A stretch of DNA of 64,000 nucleotides from Tillus elongatus. Its lineage: Eukaryota > Arthropoda > Insecta > Coleoptera > Cleridae. A model generated the notes under the pieces. It was not told where the DNA came from. It was given only the letters and a program-made list of their open reading frames with translations, and did no database searches. Where the stretch lies: contig OZ023268.1 in the NCBI GenBank assembly GCA_964006375.1, forward strand, positions 83,773,835-83,837,834, in the 5' to 3' direction. This document shows, piece after piece, positions 21,700 through 36,960 of this stretch. Both the position numbers and the translations under genes were made by a program. Every line of letters begins with the position of its first letter. Within the stretch, counting starts at the first letter, position 1.

Positions 21700-23050
21700 T
21701 GTTCCATTAACGAACAAAAGAAAACTAAATTTAAAAGCTTCCACTCTGAAGGAAACAGACACACATTTTACAATGAGATTATATAATTGCAATTTTTCTT
21801 AAACCAAAAACTGAACTGGAACTCATACTTGGAAAAAACTCTTTCTAGAGCCACACTGGGAATCTGAACGTGTCGTATATTTGCAGGAAATACATGGGGG
21901 CTGAATCCCAGCATGGTATACTGGCTATACCAAAAGGTGGTCAAACCCACGGTCACATATGCATTTATAGTATGGTGGAAAAAACAGAATAAGCCTTAAC
22001 ACAAAGAAAGTTGCAAAAATTTTAGAGTCTGATCTGTCTTGAGATGACAGTAGGTATGTGATCATGCCCTAGACCTGCAGTAGACGCAATGCTCAATCTT
22101 GCTCCACTGCACATATGCGAAAAGAGAAAAGCCGCATTAGGTGCCTCAGAACTGACCCAAGCGGACAAATTCAAACCAAGAGACTTGGTTGGCCACTTGA
22201 AAATTATTTAAATTATTCCAGTGGAGTCACTCGCCAAACCAACAGATCAAATACCAGACTGCCAAACTGGACATAATTCCATTCGACATGATCATATATG
22301 ACCGCCAAACATAAAACAGAGACAGTGCAAGGCTGACAAACAGCTCACCTGTATGGTGTACAGACCGGTCTAAACAAATGGAGTAGCAGGACAAGAAATA
22401 AGAAGATCCAACTTAGGACTCGTTAAGTCCCCAGGAAAAAAATCCACCATCTTCGAAGCAGAAATGCTTGCTATAAATCTCAGTGCACAGTAGTGCATAC
22501 AAAGAAGACTCAGGAATAGAGAGAACTACATCCTGTCGAACAGTTAGGCAGCACTAAAAACTCTGAAATCTTTTAATATCCAGTCTAAACTGAGCGGGGA
22601 ATGCAAAAAACCTTAAAGCAGCTGGCTGCGAACAACAAAGTAACCTTGATGTGGGTACCAAGGCATTGAAGAAAACGAGGAAGCAGATAGCTTTGCAAAA
22701 AGGTCAGCAACAACACCATTCTATGGTAAAGAGCTCTATTGCGGACTAACAAAAATCCATGTAAGAAATGAACTTGATACATGGGAGAAAAACCACATAC
22801 TGTCATACTAGAGGAAAACGCCAGGGTTAAGGCAGGCAAAACGGTTAATCACCATATCAACAGAGTCCGAACTGTTTCTTGGATTGAACAGGAAGAGCTT
22901 GATAATAATCAGAGGACTTTTCACAGGACACTCACCGGTAACCTTATGGAGATGGGTAAGGCGGACACTGAAAACTGCGGATACTGCACTAAAGCAGCAG
23001 AAACAACAGAACACTTGCTATGCGACTGCATGACTCAGTTCTGCAAAAGG
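21700..23050 (+). pseudogene. LINE 3' half: RT C-terminus, RNase H and CCHC tail
   Basis: Broken frames show, in order, the RT thumb (LNWNSYLEKTLSRATLGI near 21810 and VYWLYQKVVKPTVTYAFIVW near 21915), then RNase H. RNase H begins near 22360 with a damaged DGS-like site (TNGVAGQEIRRSNLGLVKS), then IFEAEMLAINLSAQ, the WVP.H.GI block near 22655 and NEEADSFAKRSATT near 22675. The C-terminal part (HRTLTGN, MGKADTENCGYCTKAAETTE, HLLCDC) is open at 22781-23050 and has the Cys/His spacing of the zinc motif at the end of Jockey/I-type ORF2. Several stops and shifts are present. A minus-strand fragment of the same family lies at 57690-58270. A SINE follows at once. Confidence 0.85.
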
Positions 23051-23084
23051 CTCAAATACCTTGAAGGGGTTGTGGGTTTCATTT

Positions 23085-23335
23085 ATTATGTTATGTTAAC
23101 GTCGGTCTATTTTTGCAACTGTGACCAATCGCTGACCGCGGGGAGCAGTTTCACCTTATTTTCGCCAAACCCCTGGGCGGTGTGGATCTTTTACCTGACT
23201 AACATATCAGGGCACACAGGACCGATGGCTTTGCGCCCCATCTGAAAAGCGAAACGTGCAAACATTCAACTTACTCAAACACAATTCCACAACTTCGGTT
23301 GATGTTAATTTTTCAGTTTTGACTTCAACATTTTT
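23085..23335 (-). mobile_element. SINE, 5'-truncated copy
   Basis: In minus orientation it carries the SINE tail (AACGTCGGTCTATTT at 23099), body (CTTTGCGCCCCATCTG) and ACTTCGGTTGATGTTAAT, but stops before the tRNA-like head. It abuts the LINE 3' end. Confidence 0.85.
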
Positions 23336-23659
23336 GATATTAGATCTGAAATTTGTTAAAATAAATAAAATATGTAGTTTCAGCACATATATCGGTTATT
23401 AATAGGAAGTTGTAAAAATTCGTAATGTAGAGCTCGAGGTTTATGGGTACTGAAGGTAAGGGGGGAAGTCACAGATGAAAGAAAGAAGTGTGATGACAAT
23501 TTTCATATTGATTATGTTAAAATTTGAAGTACAGTGATTTTGAAATGTGACTTACTCATTTGGATTTTAAATAACTATATTATGTTAATATACAGTGCGA
23601 GAATAATGCCAAAATTTCCCGGCTTGATGATGAAAGAAACGGCGTAGACTCACAATTAA

Positions 23660-24665
23660 ATTTTATTTTCAGCATAGTCAACCCCCCCTCCCACCTAGCA
23701 GCAATGCACTTATTACATAGTTTCAGCAACTATTCCTTACCCCTAAAAATATTCGTTGTCTTCAAAATGTGCCCACACTGCAGCTTTCACCATATCGTCG
23801 TCACTAAAATGGCGCACGCTAAGGTCTTTGTGCAAATTTACAAATCGTCAGTAGTCACTGGGGGCCATATCTGGACTATAGAGAGCGTGATCCCTTTGTT
23901 CTAAACCGCAGTCACGAATTGCGATTTGTACAATTCTAGCAGTGTGCACTGGTGCATTGTCATGGATCAAACGCACGCCTCTTGGTCAGTTTTCCATGTC
24001 TTTGATTCCAATTATTTTGTCGCACTTTATGCAGGAGTATTGCATAATATTTCCCGTTGACTGTGTTGCGTTCTTTAAAGTGTAAGAGAAGAATACCCTC
24101 ACAATCTCAAAAAATTGTAGCCAACACTTTTTTTGTCGACTGAGAAGATTTGAACATTCTTGGCGGTGCTTCTTCATTCTATCGACTCCTTCTTGCACAA
24201 AGGGTCATTGTACAGAACCATAGTTTCATCCCTGTGATAATTGTCTTCAACACGTGCACAATGATTGGGCACATTCAAGACAACGCTGGCGCTGAACTGC
24301 TGAAAGATGTTTGGGGACCCGCCTTGCATTCACTTTATTCATGCCTAAATGTTGGTGGAGGATTCGGCGAATCGTATTCCAAAACCCCAACATATTTGTG
24401 CATCCTTTCACTTTCAAGCGTCGATCGCTTAATACGAGATCGTCAACAATCGTCGTGTTGTCCGTCAACACTTCCACCGTACTTCCTGCTCTTGCGTTAT
24501 GTTCCAAGGATTCTTGTCCCATTCTTAATTGTTTGACCATACTTTTGACTACAGAATAGGACGCAGAATTTCCGTACACCCCATCCAGCCGATCTTTGAT
24601 GCTTTGGGGTGGAAGACCTTCTCGAGTAAGGAATTTAATAACAGCTCTGTACTCAATTTTAGCGA
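23660..24665 (-). pseudogene. Mariner transposase (DD34D), broken
   Basis: On the minus strand, 24665-24247 encodes the N-terminal DNA-binding part: IEYRAVIKFLTREGLPPQSI, the YGNSASYSVVKSMVKQLRMG block, SLEHNARAGSTVEVLTDNTT, VLSDRRLKV and then ILHQHLGMNKVNARRVPKHL. The catalytic half (24246-23700) is broken by stops and shifts but keeps LIHDNAPVHTARIVQIAIRD and YSPDMAPSDY. The last two Asp are 34 residues apart, the signature of classical mariner (DD34D). The C-terminus is near 23745 (AHFEDNEYF). The region of the first catalytic Asp is lost. The family differs from the DD41D elements nearby. Confidence 0.9.
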
Positions 24666-24895
24666 TTTATAACATCGTGATGAACAGGTATCAGTTACAA
24701 GAAAACTAATAAAGATAAAAGCTATTTTTGTATTTTTCCAAGATAATAAGACTTGAGCCAATGTCGTACCAAATTTTGACACACTGCAATACCCTAGATT
24801 TATGTCAGCCTGGGAAACTCTGGCGCTTACCTCGTACAAGTCTCCGGCTTCTTGTACAGCACATGTATAATTTTTGTCACTAAACGTATAATAAT

Positions 24896-24947
24896 AATAA
24901 TAATAATAATAATAATTATTATTATTATTATTATTATTATCATTATT
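24896..24947. repeat. (ATA)n/(ATT)n microsatellite
   Basis: ATA repeats turn into ATT repeats in the middle, so the array is self-complementary. Confidence 0.93.
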
Positions 24948-25626
24948 AAAAGGCTTGTCAGATTGCACAATGGATTTTAAAACTGTTAGAACTCTATAAT
25001 TCTACGCTGCTGATAAGATAACGATTTTTACACCGTTGGGAAAAAGAGAGTATATTCTGTGGTTGTTTCTGGTTGAGAGTAACATTTCGTAGGTATGCTA
25101 TCTGCATATTGCTAAAGGGGTCTATCCCGGAGACAGGCATAAATCTGTCCTATAAAAGTACGAATAGGGCCATTAGACTTTCACATCCTTACCTACATCA
25201 GTATCGGTCCCGCATTCATGAAAAAGATATCAAATATGTTATATGTTGGCAATAAGTGGTCTCTCTTGAATTTTCCTTGAGACAGCCTTTTACCAAAATG
25301 TCCACCGAATGGGCGGGAATTTAAAAGTGCCCATCTGAAATGCAAACGGTCTATTCAACGACTTACTTGGGTAACGTCGTCGGCTCCTGAACTCGGTCTT
25401 GTTCAAATAAAATTTTCGTTTTCATTTATCATATTTTACGTGAATGAGCATTTTAGTGTAGGTACCTGTTTGTCATAGTATGTTACTAAAAATGGTTTAG
25501 TTACAGAAAATGTAAATGTAAATAGTCTATAGTAAATTTTCTTCAAAAACATGTGCTCAAAGCTAAATGACAATTGAGTGTGTGTTTAAGAGCACTCAGA
25601 ACCCAAAGTTAATTTTATTTTTTATA

Positions 25627-25628
<2 letters not shown>
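24948..25628. other. No gene recognised
   Basis: No motif found. The open stretch 25073-25255 (+) has no family resemblance. Confidence 0.4.

Positions 25629-25698
<70 letters not shown>
25629..25698. repeat. (TA)n microsatellite, left of mariner insertion
   Basis: Directly abuts the left TIR of the mariner at 25699. A further (TA)n continues at 27553, so the element lies within a TA array. Confidence 0.97.
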
Positions 25699-28715
<3,017 letters not shown>

Positions 28716-29729
28716 ACTTTTTCTGATTACAATGATATATCACACGATACGATCACATCTTACCTGTTATCAAGATTTGGAAAAAATCTTTTCTGCGCAG
28801 GGTGCTTTGGAAGGGACGCCAATAAATTTATTTAACGATCTAAATATTGAGAGTTTAGCCACAGAATATGTTTCCTATTGTGTGGTTCAGCCCAACTTTG
28901 ATGTTTATCGTATTTCGGTACATTTTTTCTGTGGAATTTATTCGAAAACCATGAGTCTTGCCACGAAGAATAGAGAGACATGAGAAAAATGTATTACCAA
29001 AATAATAGAAACGCTAGAGTTACTAGTGAAAACTATTAAAATAAATATCGGGAAAGACGACGACCACATTATTCTTATTTTAATGGACCAGATGTTAATC
29101 TGTTTGTTGGTGTTCTTGTGTTTGTTTAATGTTCATATTAAATATTTTTGAAGTTTTACAAATTTCGTTTATGTTTTGTTGGCCCGTTGGTCTTTAAACA
29201 GGCACATAATTGTTTCTATACCCCAATAAAGTGTGAATGATCCATAAAGTGTGAATGAAGGCAAGTTTAAAAATACTTCACTACTATTAGTGATAAAAAA
29301 ATCATCTGGCCAGATTCAGATAAAAGTATACACCGAGGGGTGTATTTGCCAGGAACGTAAAAGAAGCCAGTAGCTATGGGTGGTGAAAAATATAGCAACT
29401 CACAAAGTGAGTTTGACCACAGTGGAACAACCCAGAAGCAAAACAAAGATGGTTTAATATAATCTTTCGTTGCTTGTCGGGTATATATTCTTTCAAACAT
29501 TTGTATTTTTCATTAACTCTGTTACTTTTATTTTTAACAATCTAAAACAATCATTGGATTAATGTTTACATCAATGTTCCCCCAACTTTTTTAAGCACAA
29601 TCTCCTTTTGATAATAATTTTGTTCGCAGCCCGCTGTTTTTACTATACCAAATGTTTTTTGTAGAAAATAAAACAAGAGCGATACTAAATTGACATCTAG
29701 TAATGATCTTATAGCAATAAGATAGATAT
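28716..29729. other. No gene recognised
   Basis: An open stretch at 28702-28983 (+, 93 residues) has no recognisable motif. A short direct repeat (AAAGTGTGAATGA) occurs near 29230-29255. Confidence 0.4.
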
Positions 29730-29915
29730 TTACTGCTCAACAACATGGCTACAGAAAAGAAAGGTAAACTTCAACAACCTTACTGGATATTTTTTAAAGT
29801 ATAAAAAGTGTGTACGATGAAAATAAATTGGAAAATCTGGTATTATGTGATTTAGCTAAGATGGGGGTACCGCAGGGTTCAATATTGGGGCCAGTTCTGT
29901 TCTTAAAGCTGGATG
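29730..29915 (+). pseudogene. Non-LTR reverse transcriptase fragment
   Basis: A short piece reads AQHGYRKERST near 29740 and then MGVPQGSILGPVLFL near 29860-29905. These are the FGFR-like and GVPQGS motifs of a LINE RT palm. About 100 residues normally separate them, so an internal deletion is present. The catalytic YADD box is absent. Confidence 0.75.
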
Positions 29916-30214
29916 TATTCTCACTATGGTTGGAGCCGCGGACCGGTTTCCCTCTGGTTAGAGCTAGTTGGAGCAAAGCCGGTCTGCGTTTCTAATTATG
30001 GTGATAATATATCTAGCCTTACATACATTGTCCTGGGTATTAGGTAATAAATGGGCCAGCGCTGATAATTTACAAAAATTGACCTCTTTATAAAATTATG
30101 TGTTAATTGAAACTGTCGTGACAACATACTACCTGGTTCCGCACCTAGATGGCGTTCCTGTCGTACATCTCACAATGTTCCAGTCCTGTTCTTGTTAATT
30201 GTTGAAATTAATTT

Positions 30215-30390
30215 CAAACCATAGAATTTTTGGACACAGAATAAAGATATCTTTCAAATGAGTTGTTACAAGCCCCTACTTCTTATTTGAAAATTTGCGG
30301 GTTGCCACTGTCACTCGAAGAGAGCTGATTGTAGGGGTGAAATTTTCACGTTGCAGGATGTCATTTTTTAATCCAAAATTGACGTATTTT
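30215..30390 (-). repeat. Interspersed repeat shared with 36.8 kb
   Basis: Complement of 36765-36960. Shared landmarks include ACAAGCCCCTACTTCTTATT, GGGGTGAAATTTTCACGTTG and GCAGGATGTCATT. Function is unknown. Confidence 0.65.
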
Positions 30391-30391
30391 T

Positions 30392-30485
30392 AGTGAACCT
30401 TCGTAGAAAAAATTTACTAATGATGAAACCCCGACTTTCGAATTTTAAAAAAAATTCTTCAAATGAGCGTAAACTAGCAGCAGTT
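30392..30485 (+). repeat. Left module of composite repeat, partial
   Basis: Has CTAATGATGAAACCCCGACT and CAAATGAGCGTAAACTAG, but no (TA)n follows. Confidence 0.6.
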
Positions 30486-30589
30486 GTTACCCTTAGTTTC
30501 TAAGAGTTTGTTTTCTTCTCTGTAGTCGGTTTCAATTTTTACAGCATAGCCAGGTAAAATAATTTCCTTCGAACAGTCACAGAAATAGT

Positions 30590-32150
30590 GCTGCAAATTG
30601 AATCATAACTTCCACATAGCTGTGATAATCTACTCTCCCCAGAAAGATAGTTCTTGAAACGAATTTAGGGTCCACCACTTGGCAACAAAGAAAATGTTTG
30701 TATTCTTGTACCCATAAATTTCTGACACGTTATAGTACTCGAGTTTTAACAAAAAAATGGTAACTTTAATTAAATCACGTCTCATTTAACCCCTACTACC
30801 TGAAGCGATCTTACCCAAAAACAATTAGTAGCGTTCCTTTGTCGGGTGATAGTTGGATACCAAATTTGAAGATGATACCTCAATTCGTTCGAAAGTTGTT
30901 ACGCGTACAGGCCGACAGACAAAACAGTTTTGTTCCAGAATCAAGTTTTAGATATGTTTTGAAACTTTTTACGACGTTTTAGCAAAAAAATCCGAAAATT
31001 GTATACTCATACTCATTTATTAGTGGTCAAAATTATACATTATGTCTTACAAAGAAGCTGTGCTTGTGCTTGTATTAACATAATTTTGTAAAAATCCTCA
31101 AATAATCAAACTGTCAAGACAATTTTAGTTAATGTCACTTTCTGAATTTTGATAAATCTTGCTTTTTCTTCTTCCACAAACATTTCTATAGCCGTTACAA
31201 AGATTTATTTTCACTCTCGCCTCACTATTTCTCTTCATTTCAACCAAACCTACTTAAAAAACATAATTCTTTAGCACAGAAATTTTGACATTTTACATGA
31301 CTAATATTACACGCTCACACATTCAACCCCTAATTTAATTTCAGCACAAAATCCCACATGTCTGATGAAATGGAAAATTTTCTAATAAACAAACCTTAAA
31401 ACGTTATATTACTCGAGTTTTAACGAAAAGATGTTAACTGACAACGAATCACCCCCATTCACCCCCTACATGCTGGGAAGATTTTACCCAAAAACAATCT
31501 GATTTCGGTTCGTTTGTTGGTTGCTAACTGTGTACCAAATCTGAAGATAATATCTCAATTCGTTCGAAATTTATTGCGCCTACTAACAGATAGACATACA
31601 GGCCGATAGACCGACGGACCGACAGACAAACAAATTTCGTTGCAGAATCAAGTTTTCTGTATGTTTTAGGACTTTTCACCCCGTTTTACAACAACAAAAA
31701 ATCGAAATTTATGTCACCGATATTCCACTCCCACACATTCAACTCCTAATTTGATTTCAGCATAAATTACCAGATGTTATATGAAATTGAAAATGTTCTA
31801 ATAAACAAACCCTAAAACGTTATTATACTCGAGTTTCAATGAAAAAATGTAAATTTTCACCAAATCATCTCCCTTTCATCCCCTACACTCTACAGCGATT
31901 TTACCCGAAAGCAATCCGAACAGTTAGTTTGTTGGGTGCTAACTTTATATCAAATTTGAAGACGATATCTGAATTCTTTCTAAAGTTATCGTGGCTACAA
32001 ACAGACAGACATACAGTCCGACAGACAAAAAAAATTCGTTTCCAAATCATGTTTTCTATAGGTTTTGACCCTTTTACCACGTTTAAGCGAAAAATAAAAT
32101 GGTTGAAATTTTTGTCGCCGATGCGATACTTCCACACGTGATTATGTGAA
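30590..32150 (+). repeat. ~415-bp tandem repeat family, locus 1
   Basis: The landmark ACTCGAGTTT(T/C)AA recurs at about 30735, 31411 and 31827. The last interval is 416 bp and the first is longer, with an unrelated stretch inside. Each unit contains GATATCT(C/G)AATTCGTTCGAAAG-like words and a (ACAGAC)n-rich piece that mimics CRPTD-type peptides in translation. The family starts with GCTGCAAATTGAATCATAAC and ends near ATACTTCCACACGTGATT. Other loci are 40758-41880 and 48545-49715. Confidence 0.8.
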
Positions 32151-32715
32151 AGTAAAAGTATATACTTCTGTATTGATATCAGATTTTGACTATTTTTTTA
32201 TTAATTGAATTTATTTTTATTAGCAAATTTTCTTGTACAAAATGTTACTTTAATAGCGAATTTTCTTATAAATTAATTTCATGTCTTTTCTTTGAAGAAA
32301 TATTCCTTTTATGTGGAAAATTATTCAACGAAGTTTTGATGCAACATTTTTAAACAGTTCGTCGAAAATGTGGTTTTGATGGATTTTTTGCAAACAAAAT
32401 AATTTTATTTTCGATTTTAATTACCTTTTGGGTATATAATTTAAATTTTATGTATTCTTTTAGCAAAATTATTTGTCATTATTGTAAGATAAACCTTTTC
32501 GTATTTTAGTGAAAAAGATTGTTTGCATATTTTCATGCAAATTTTTTTGTTGGAAGTTTCATCGGAAAGCTTTTTTTTTGATTAATTTTATATCTTGGCA
32601 GATGGGTTTTCTGGAATATTTTTGGTTTTCTTTCGGAAAAAAATGTTATCTCCACAAATGACAAAGCATCCAAATTTGGTATGTAGGTTAACGTTATAAT
32701 AAGTAAACTACGTGC
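32151..32715. other. No gene seen
   Basis: Very AT-rich. The last ~120 bases before 32836 are the 3' end of a composite-repeat variant. Confidence 0.4.
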
Positions 32716-32836
32716 CAAAATTTCAGTATCTATAACACATTAAAAAACTTATAAGAATTTAAGTAAAAAAATGTCTGGTGCCAGATCATTTATATGAAAA
32801 TTCACTACCATGATGCACTTACTGCGTCGAGACCTT
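32716..32836 (+). repeat. 3' end of a composite repeat variant
   Basis: Reads to AATTCACTACCATGATGCAC and TACTGCGTCGAGACC and matches, in inverted form, 51590-51710. The next composite copy starts immediately after, so the two stand head to tail. Confidence 0.7.
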
Positions 32837-32968
32837 TTAGTGGATTTTCTTTGAAAAAAAAATTCACTAATGAAGAGATCCCGATTGTTGAGTTTTAAAA
32901 TTTTCTTCAAATGAGCGCTAATTAGGGCCCGCAGAACACATATCCAGGGTCAGTTTTAATTTTTATAT

Positions 32969-33073
<105 letters not shown>

Positions 33074-34039
33074 ACCGATAACTAAAAAAATAATGGACCG
33101 ATTTTGATTAAATTTGGTGAATACCTTCCTTTTGCAAGTGGATTGAATAGGTTCGTTACCCAGGAAAATCGGCCCAGGTTTTCCCGGAAAATTTTGTGTT
33201 TTCTTTCGAAATAATTAATATCTCTGGGAGTAACAAAGTAAGGGTACACGGGTTTATATCATTATAGGTAAATTACCTGCCAAAACTTAGCTTTGTAGGT
33301 TAAAAGACAAAAAAGTCATAGGCACTTAAAGAAAAATAAATATTGGTTTTCCTCAAAACGTCAAAGTCGCGATTTAAAACGTCAAAATTGGCAACATTTA
33401 GACAAAGAACCTAAGACTAATACGAGCTATGGAAAGAAAATGTCTCAAGAAGAATGTTTTACAAAGCCTGAAGTTTTAGCTTCAACCGACATTATCCTTT
33501 ATTTTACTAAAATGTTTCCAGAAAATTCACTTCAAATAGACCCTTTCTCTCATGCTTTAGCAGTAGCCCTAGCTATAAAGTTTATCGTTTAATGGTATAT
33601 AATTTTTGTCGAATTTTCGTACAAAATCAATAAAGCTCAATATATCCGTTATTATACAAGATAAGACAAAAAAAATGTATACATTAATTATAGGGTGTCT
33701 TGAGCTACATCTTAAAAAAATATTTCTACAATCACAGGCTAGTCCATAAGTCGTTGAAGATACAAATTTTCTTCTTTGTTTTTAATCGAACACGCCTTAT
33801 GTTATTGCATTTTTGCATTTCCCATCGAAATATAATGCATGTTTGTAAAAAAAGAAATTCTGGACGCAGCAAGTGCTTTATTATAGCGAATTGTCATTAA
33901 ATGTTTCAAATTTGAATAGCTCAATTTGCTATTAACCTATAAGGTTGACCAAGGAACCAGTTTTTTCGGGAACACATTAAGTATACTTTTGGAAAGTTGT
34001 GTACATTTTCAACCAATAAAGTTATTTGAATGAAACATG

Positions 34040-35998
34040 GGGTGCAGATGTAACTATCTCACTCTTTTTTTATAAATCATATGTTAGATATATGCTTCAT
34101 TATGGCTGCATCGCATACGGGTCTACATCTAAATCGAATGTGACTAAGCTGGAGAGAGTTTAACTCAAAGCACTGAGAGTTTGTATAGGGGCCATGCAGT
34201 CTACACGAAACCAGGTGGTCTTCGCGGAAGCACAAGAACCTCCTTTGCATTTACGAATTCAGCTAATAGCTGGTCATTACGTATTAAAACTTAGAGCAAG
34301 ATCTCCAGGAAAAATCTGTCAATTACATAATTTGTTTGTGGCGACTATAACCAACAAATACTGGAGGAACAAAAAGAGCCCGCCACTGACGTCGATGTAC
34401 GAAATGACAATTAGATACGAAGAAAATGTGATTATATCCTTGATCCCAAATCAATTCCACTATAGTTATCAAGCACTAATAGAAAACTCTAGAGTAATAA
34501 TACCAGCTTATTCAGACCATACAGGAATGATTCAGAACACTTTTTACGATATTATTAACATGAATGTGGGAGCTGCTTTTTATATTCCAGAGCTACAATT
34601 GAAAACACAAATTAGAATCTCCAAGTATGCCTCAATTTATACAGCTGAGCTAACAGCAATAGAGCAGGCATTAGAATGTATCACTAAGAATAATATAGCG
34701 AAATGTATTATAAGTGATTCAAAGTCAGCACTTATGGCAATTAAAAACCAGAAACAAGATAACTTTAAAAATGCTATTCTATCTCGCATAAAGGAATACG
34801 AGTATTAGTTAAAATCAATCACTGGAATAGTATATCTGTGGGTCAAGGGGCACGCTGGAATCTCAGGAAATGAACTAGTAGACGATCTAGCCAAGAAAGC
34901 AGCATTTTTGGAAAGCGATCTACAAAACCGAAAAATCCCAAATACAGACTTTCGACCGGAAATTAAACAGCAATTAATTAAATACTGGGATATAGAATGG
35001 CACCGTTATGTCAACTCAAGTTCAAACCACTATGCTCTTATACACAAACAACTTCCATTACATCTGGTCAAAGAAATTTACAGAAACGGCTAATTCACTA
35101 CAATATTAACACGACTAAAGTCTAATCATGGAAGATTTCCAGCACACCTGCATAAGATAGGTGTAACTGAAAGTCCTAATTGTGACTGCAACGAAAACAA
35201 TATTGCTGACTTAAATCATATTATATTTTCATGCTCTAAGTATTCTGCACAGCGAACCAACCTCATGCTAACGTTGGAAAAATACACAAAACACCCTATG
35301 AATTTAACACACCTTCTAAGTAGTCATAAAATTGAAGTCAATATAGCTTTGTATAAATTTTTTAGAAATATAAACTTAGACTTATAAAATCAAACCCTGT
35401 AGACAATAGTTATAAATAGTAAATATTTACCAGGCATCGTGTTACATTAGTTGTAGTTATATAGTAATGTATGTATGTGAATATAGGTGCTCAATGGCCT
35501 ATATAGAACTATGTAATTTAATTTTAAGTATCCTAATGTCTGTCCTATTGTTTTCCCCACCTGTCCGTGGCTTAGTCTTGTTTGTCTGTTAGCCTTGACG
35601 AGTCCCTAGGCGCCAGTGTCCTCGTTTTAATCCCCACAAAAAAATACAAAAAAAAAATATAAAAAATATATTTAAAAAAAAAACAAAAAAATACAAAAAA
35701 ACGATAAAAAATTTAAGAAATATTTTAATAAACACTTCCTTAATAAGATATTAATTATATTAATATACATAATTAATAGTTAATAACAAAAGATGTTTTT
35801 TTATTTACATTATATTTATGTACTATCAGTTTGTAAAGCTACGGTCAAATAGGAGGCTCACTAAAAGACATTAAAAGACAAACATAAATCCATATGATTG
35901 TATGCGCGAAATCAAACAAACAAAAATCTTCAAAAGTCTGTGGCCAATGGACTTAAGCTTCCGAGGTCATCCCAAACACGCCCACACACACACGCACA
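34040..35998 (+). mobile_element. 5'-truncated LINE insertion with 9-bp target duplication
   Basis: TGAAACATG stands at 34031-34039 and again at 35999-36007. The uninterrupted copies of the host repeat have it once. Inside is a LINE 3' half, followed by an untranslated region, an A-rich stretch (35637-35720) and a further ~270 bp that ends in a CA-rich run. The insertion is younger than the repeat it split. Confidence 0.85.
34065..35386 (+). pseudogene. Jockey/I-type LINE ORF2 C-terminal half with RNase H
   Basis: A nearly continuous frame with only three stops (near 34161, 34806 and 35090) covers the end of the RT and the RNase H domain. Landmarks are LHYGCIAYGSTSKSN and then LKALRVCIGAM (34080-34200), NVGAAFYIPE, SIYTAELTAIEQALE (34635-34680), CIISDSKSALMAI (34700-34740) and WVKGHAGISGNELVDDLAKK (34838-34900). 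The C-terminal part has LTRLKSNHGRFPAHLHKIG, SPNCDCNEN and IIFSCSKY. RNase H residues Glu (AEL), Asp (SDSKSAL) and Asp (NELVDDLAKK) are present. The first Asp near YSDHTGM may be shifted. The stop at 35384-35386 looks original. 204 residues (34194-34808) are open without interruption, so decay is recent. Confidence 0.87.
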
Positions 35999-36142
35999 TG
36001 AAACATGACACATTATTTCTACTATATAGGTTATACTCGTAACCAAATTTTATGCCTGCTTTCTTTAAAAAAAAACACACATATTTGCTATTAAAAACAT
36101 TTTTGTGAAAATTTACTACCATAACGCACTTGCTGCGTCCAG

Positions 36143-36764
36143 CCTTTTTTTCTTATTTATCAGTTACAAGAATCAACTAGTATAAGGAACCGACTACAAA
36201 GCTGTATAGTAAACATTGAATGTTTTATTGTTGGAAGAAAAATTCTCCCCTTTGTACAAAACATTAAAGAATATCAACTGTAAAAGCAGCATTTGTAAAA
36301 CATTATTACAGAAAATAAATAATCCCATCTACTGTTATGGTGGCAAAGAAAACGTAAATCCAATAATACTCTTTCAAGAGGATTACAGAGTAAATTATGC
36401 ATGTTAGTTATGGCTGAATGAGACTACAAAGCGTATATGGAGCACGGCTTGGCATTCTTTTTGTATTTTCCTGGATTCGGGGGAAGCGCAGGCCAAAAAA
36501 GAAACAATCTACTTACTGCTTTATAAATTTCTTTATCACACTTTGGCGCGTTTTGTGTTTATTTAAAAGATGAAGAATCGATTTTCTGATCTCAAGATGC
36601 TACAAAAGAAATAATTCGAGACAGGTACAAGCTGAAAATTCCATAAAATATCTGTTACAAGACTCCCACAAATTATCGCAACATTCCAAAACTTAGTTAA
36701 TTATGTATACAGTCTGGAACATTCAAATGGAATAAATTCGGTATTTATTGTGCATATTTATAAA
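36143..36764. other. No gene recognised
   Basis: The 63-residue open stretch at 36216-36407 has no recognisable motif. Confidence 0.4.
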
Positions 36765-36960
36765 AAGTCGCTGAACACGTTCATTTTAGATTAATCAATG
36801 ACATCTTGCAACGTGTAAACTTCACCCCTACATTTAACCCCAACATTTAACCCTACATTTGACCCCCTGGTGACTGGTGCAACTCCCATACTTTTAAATA
36901 GGAAGTAGGGGTTGTGACAATTTATTTGAAAGACCCCTTAATTCTATATTTAAAAATTTT
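36765..36960 (+). repeat. Interspersed repeat shared with 30.2 kb
   Basis: Inverted partner of 30215-30390, with ATGACATCTTGCAACGTGTA and AATAGGAAGTAGGGGTTGTG. Confidence 0.65.

Noticed and set aside
23520..24760. TIRs around the DD34D mariner
   Set aside because: Weak similarity between CAAAATTT-containing ends at 23610 and 24775 did not extend to a convincing inverted repeat.
30590..32150. LTRs of a retrovirus-like element
   Set aside because: The repeats are ~415-bp tandem units without TG...CA ends, primer-binding site or gag-pol between them.
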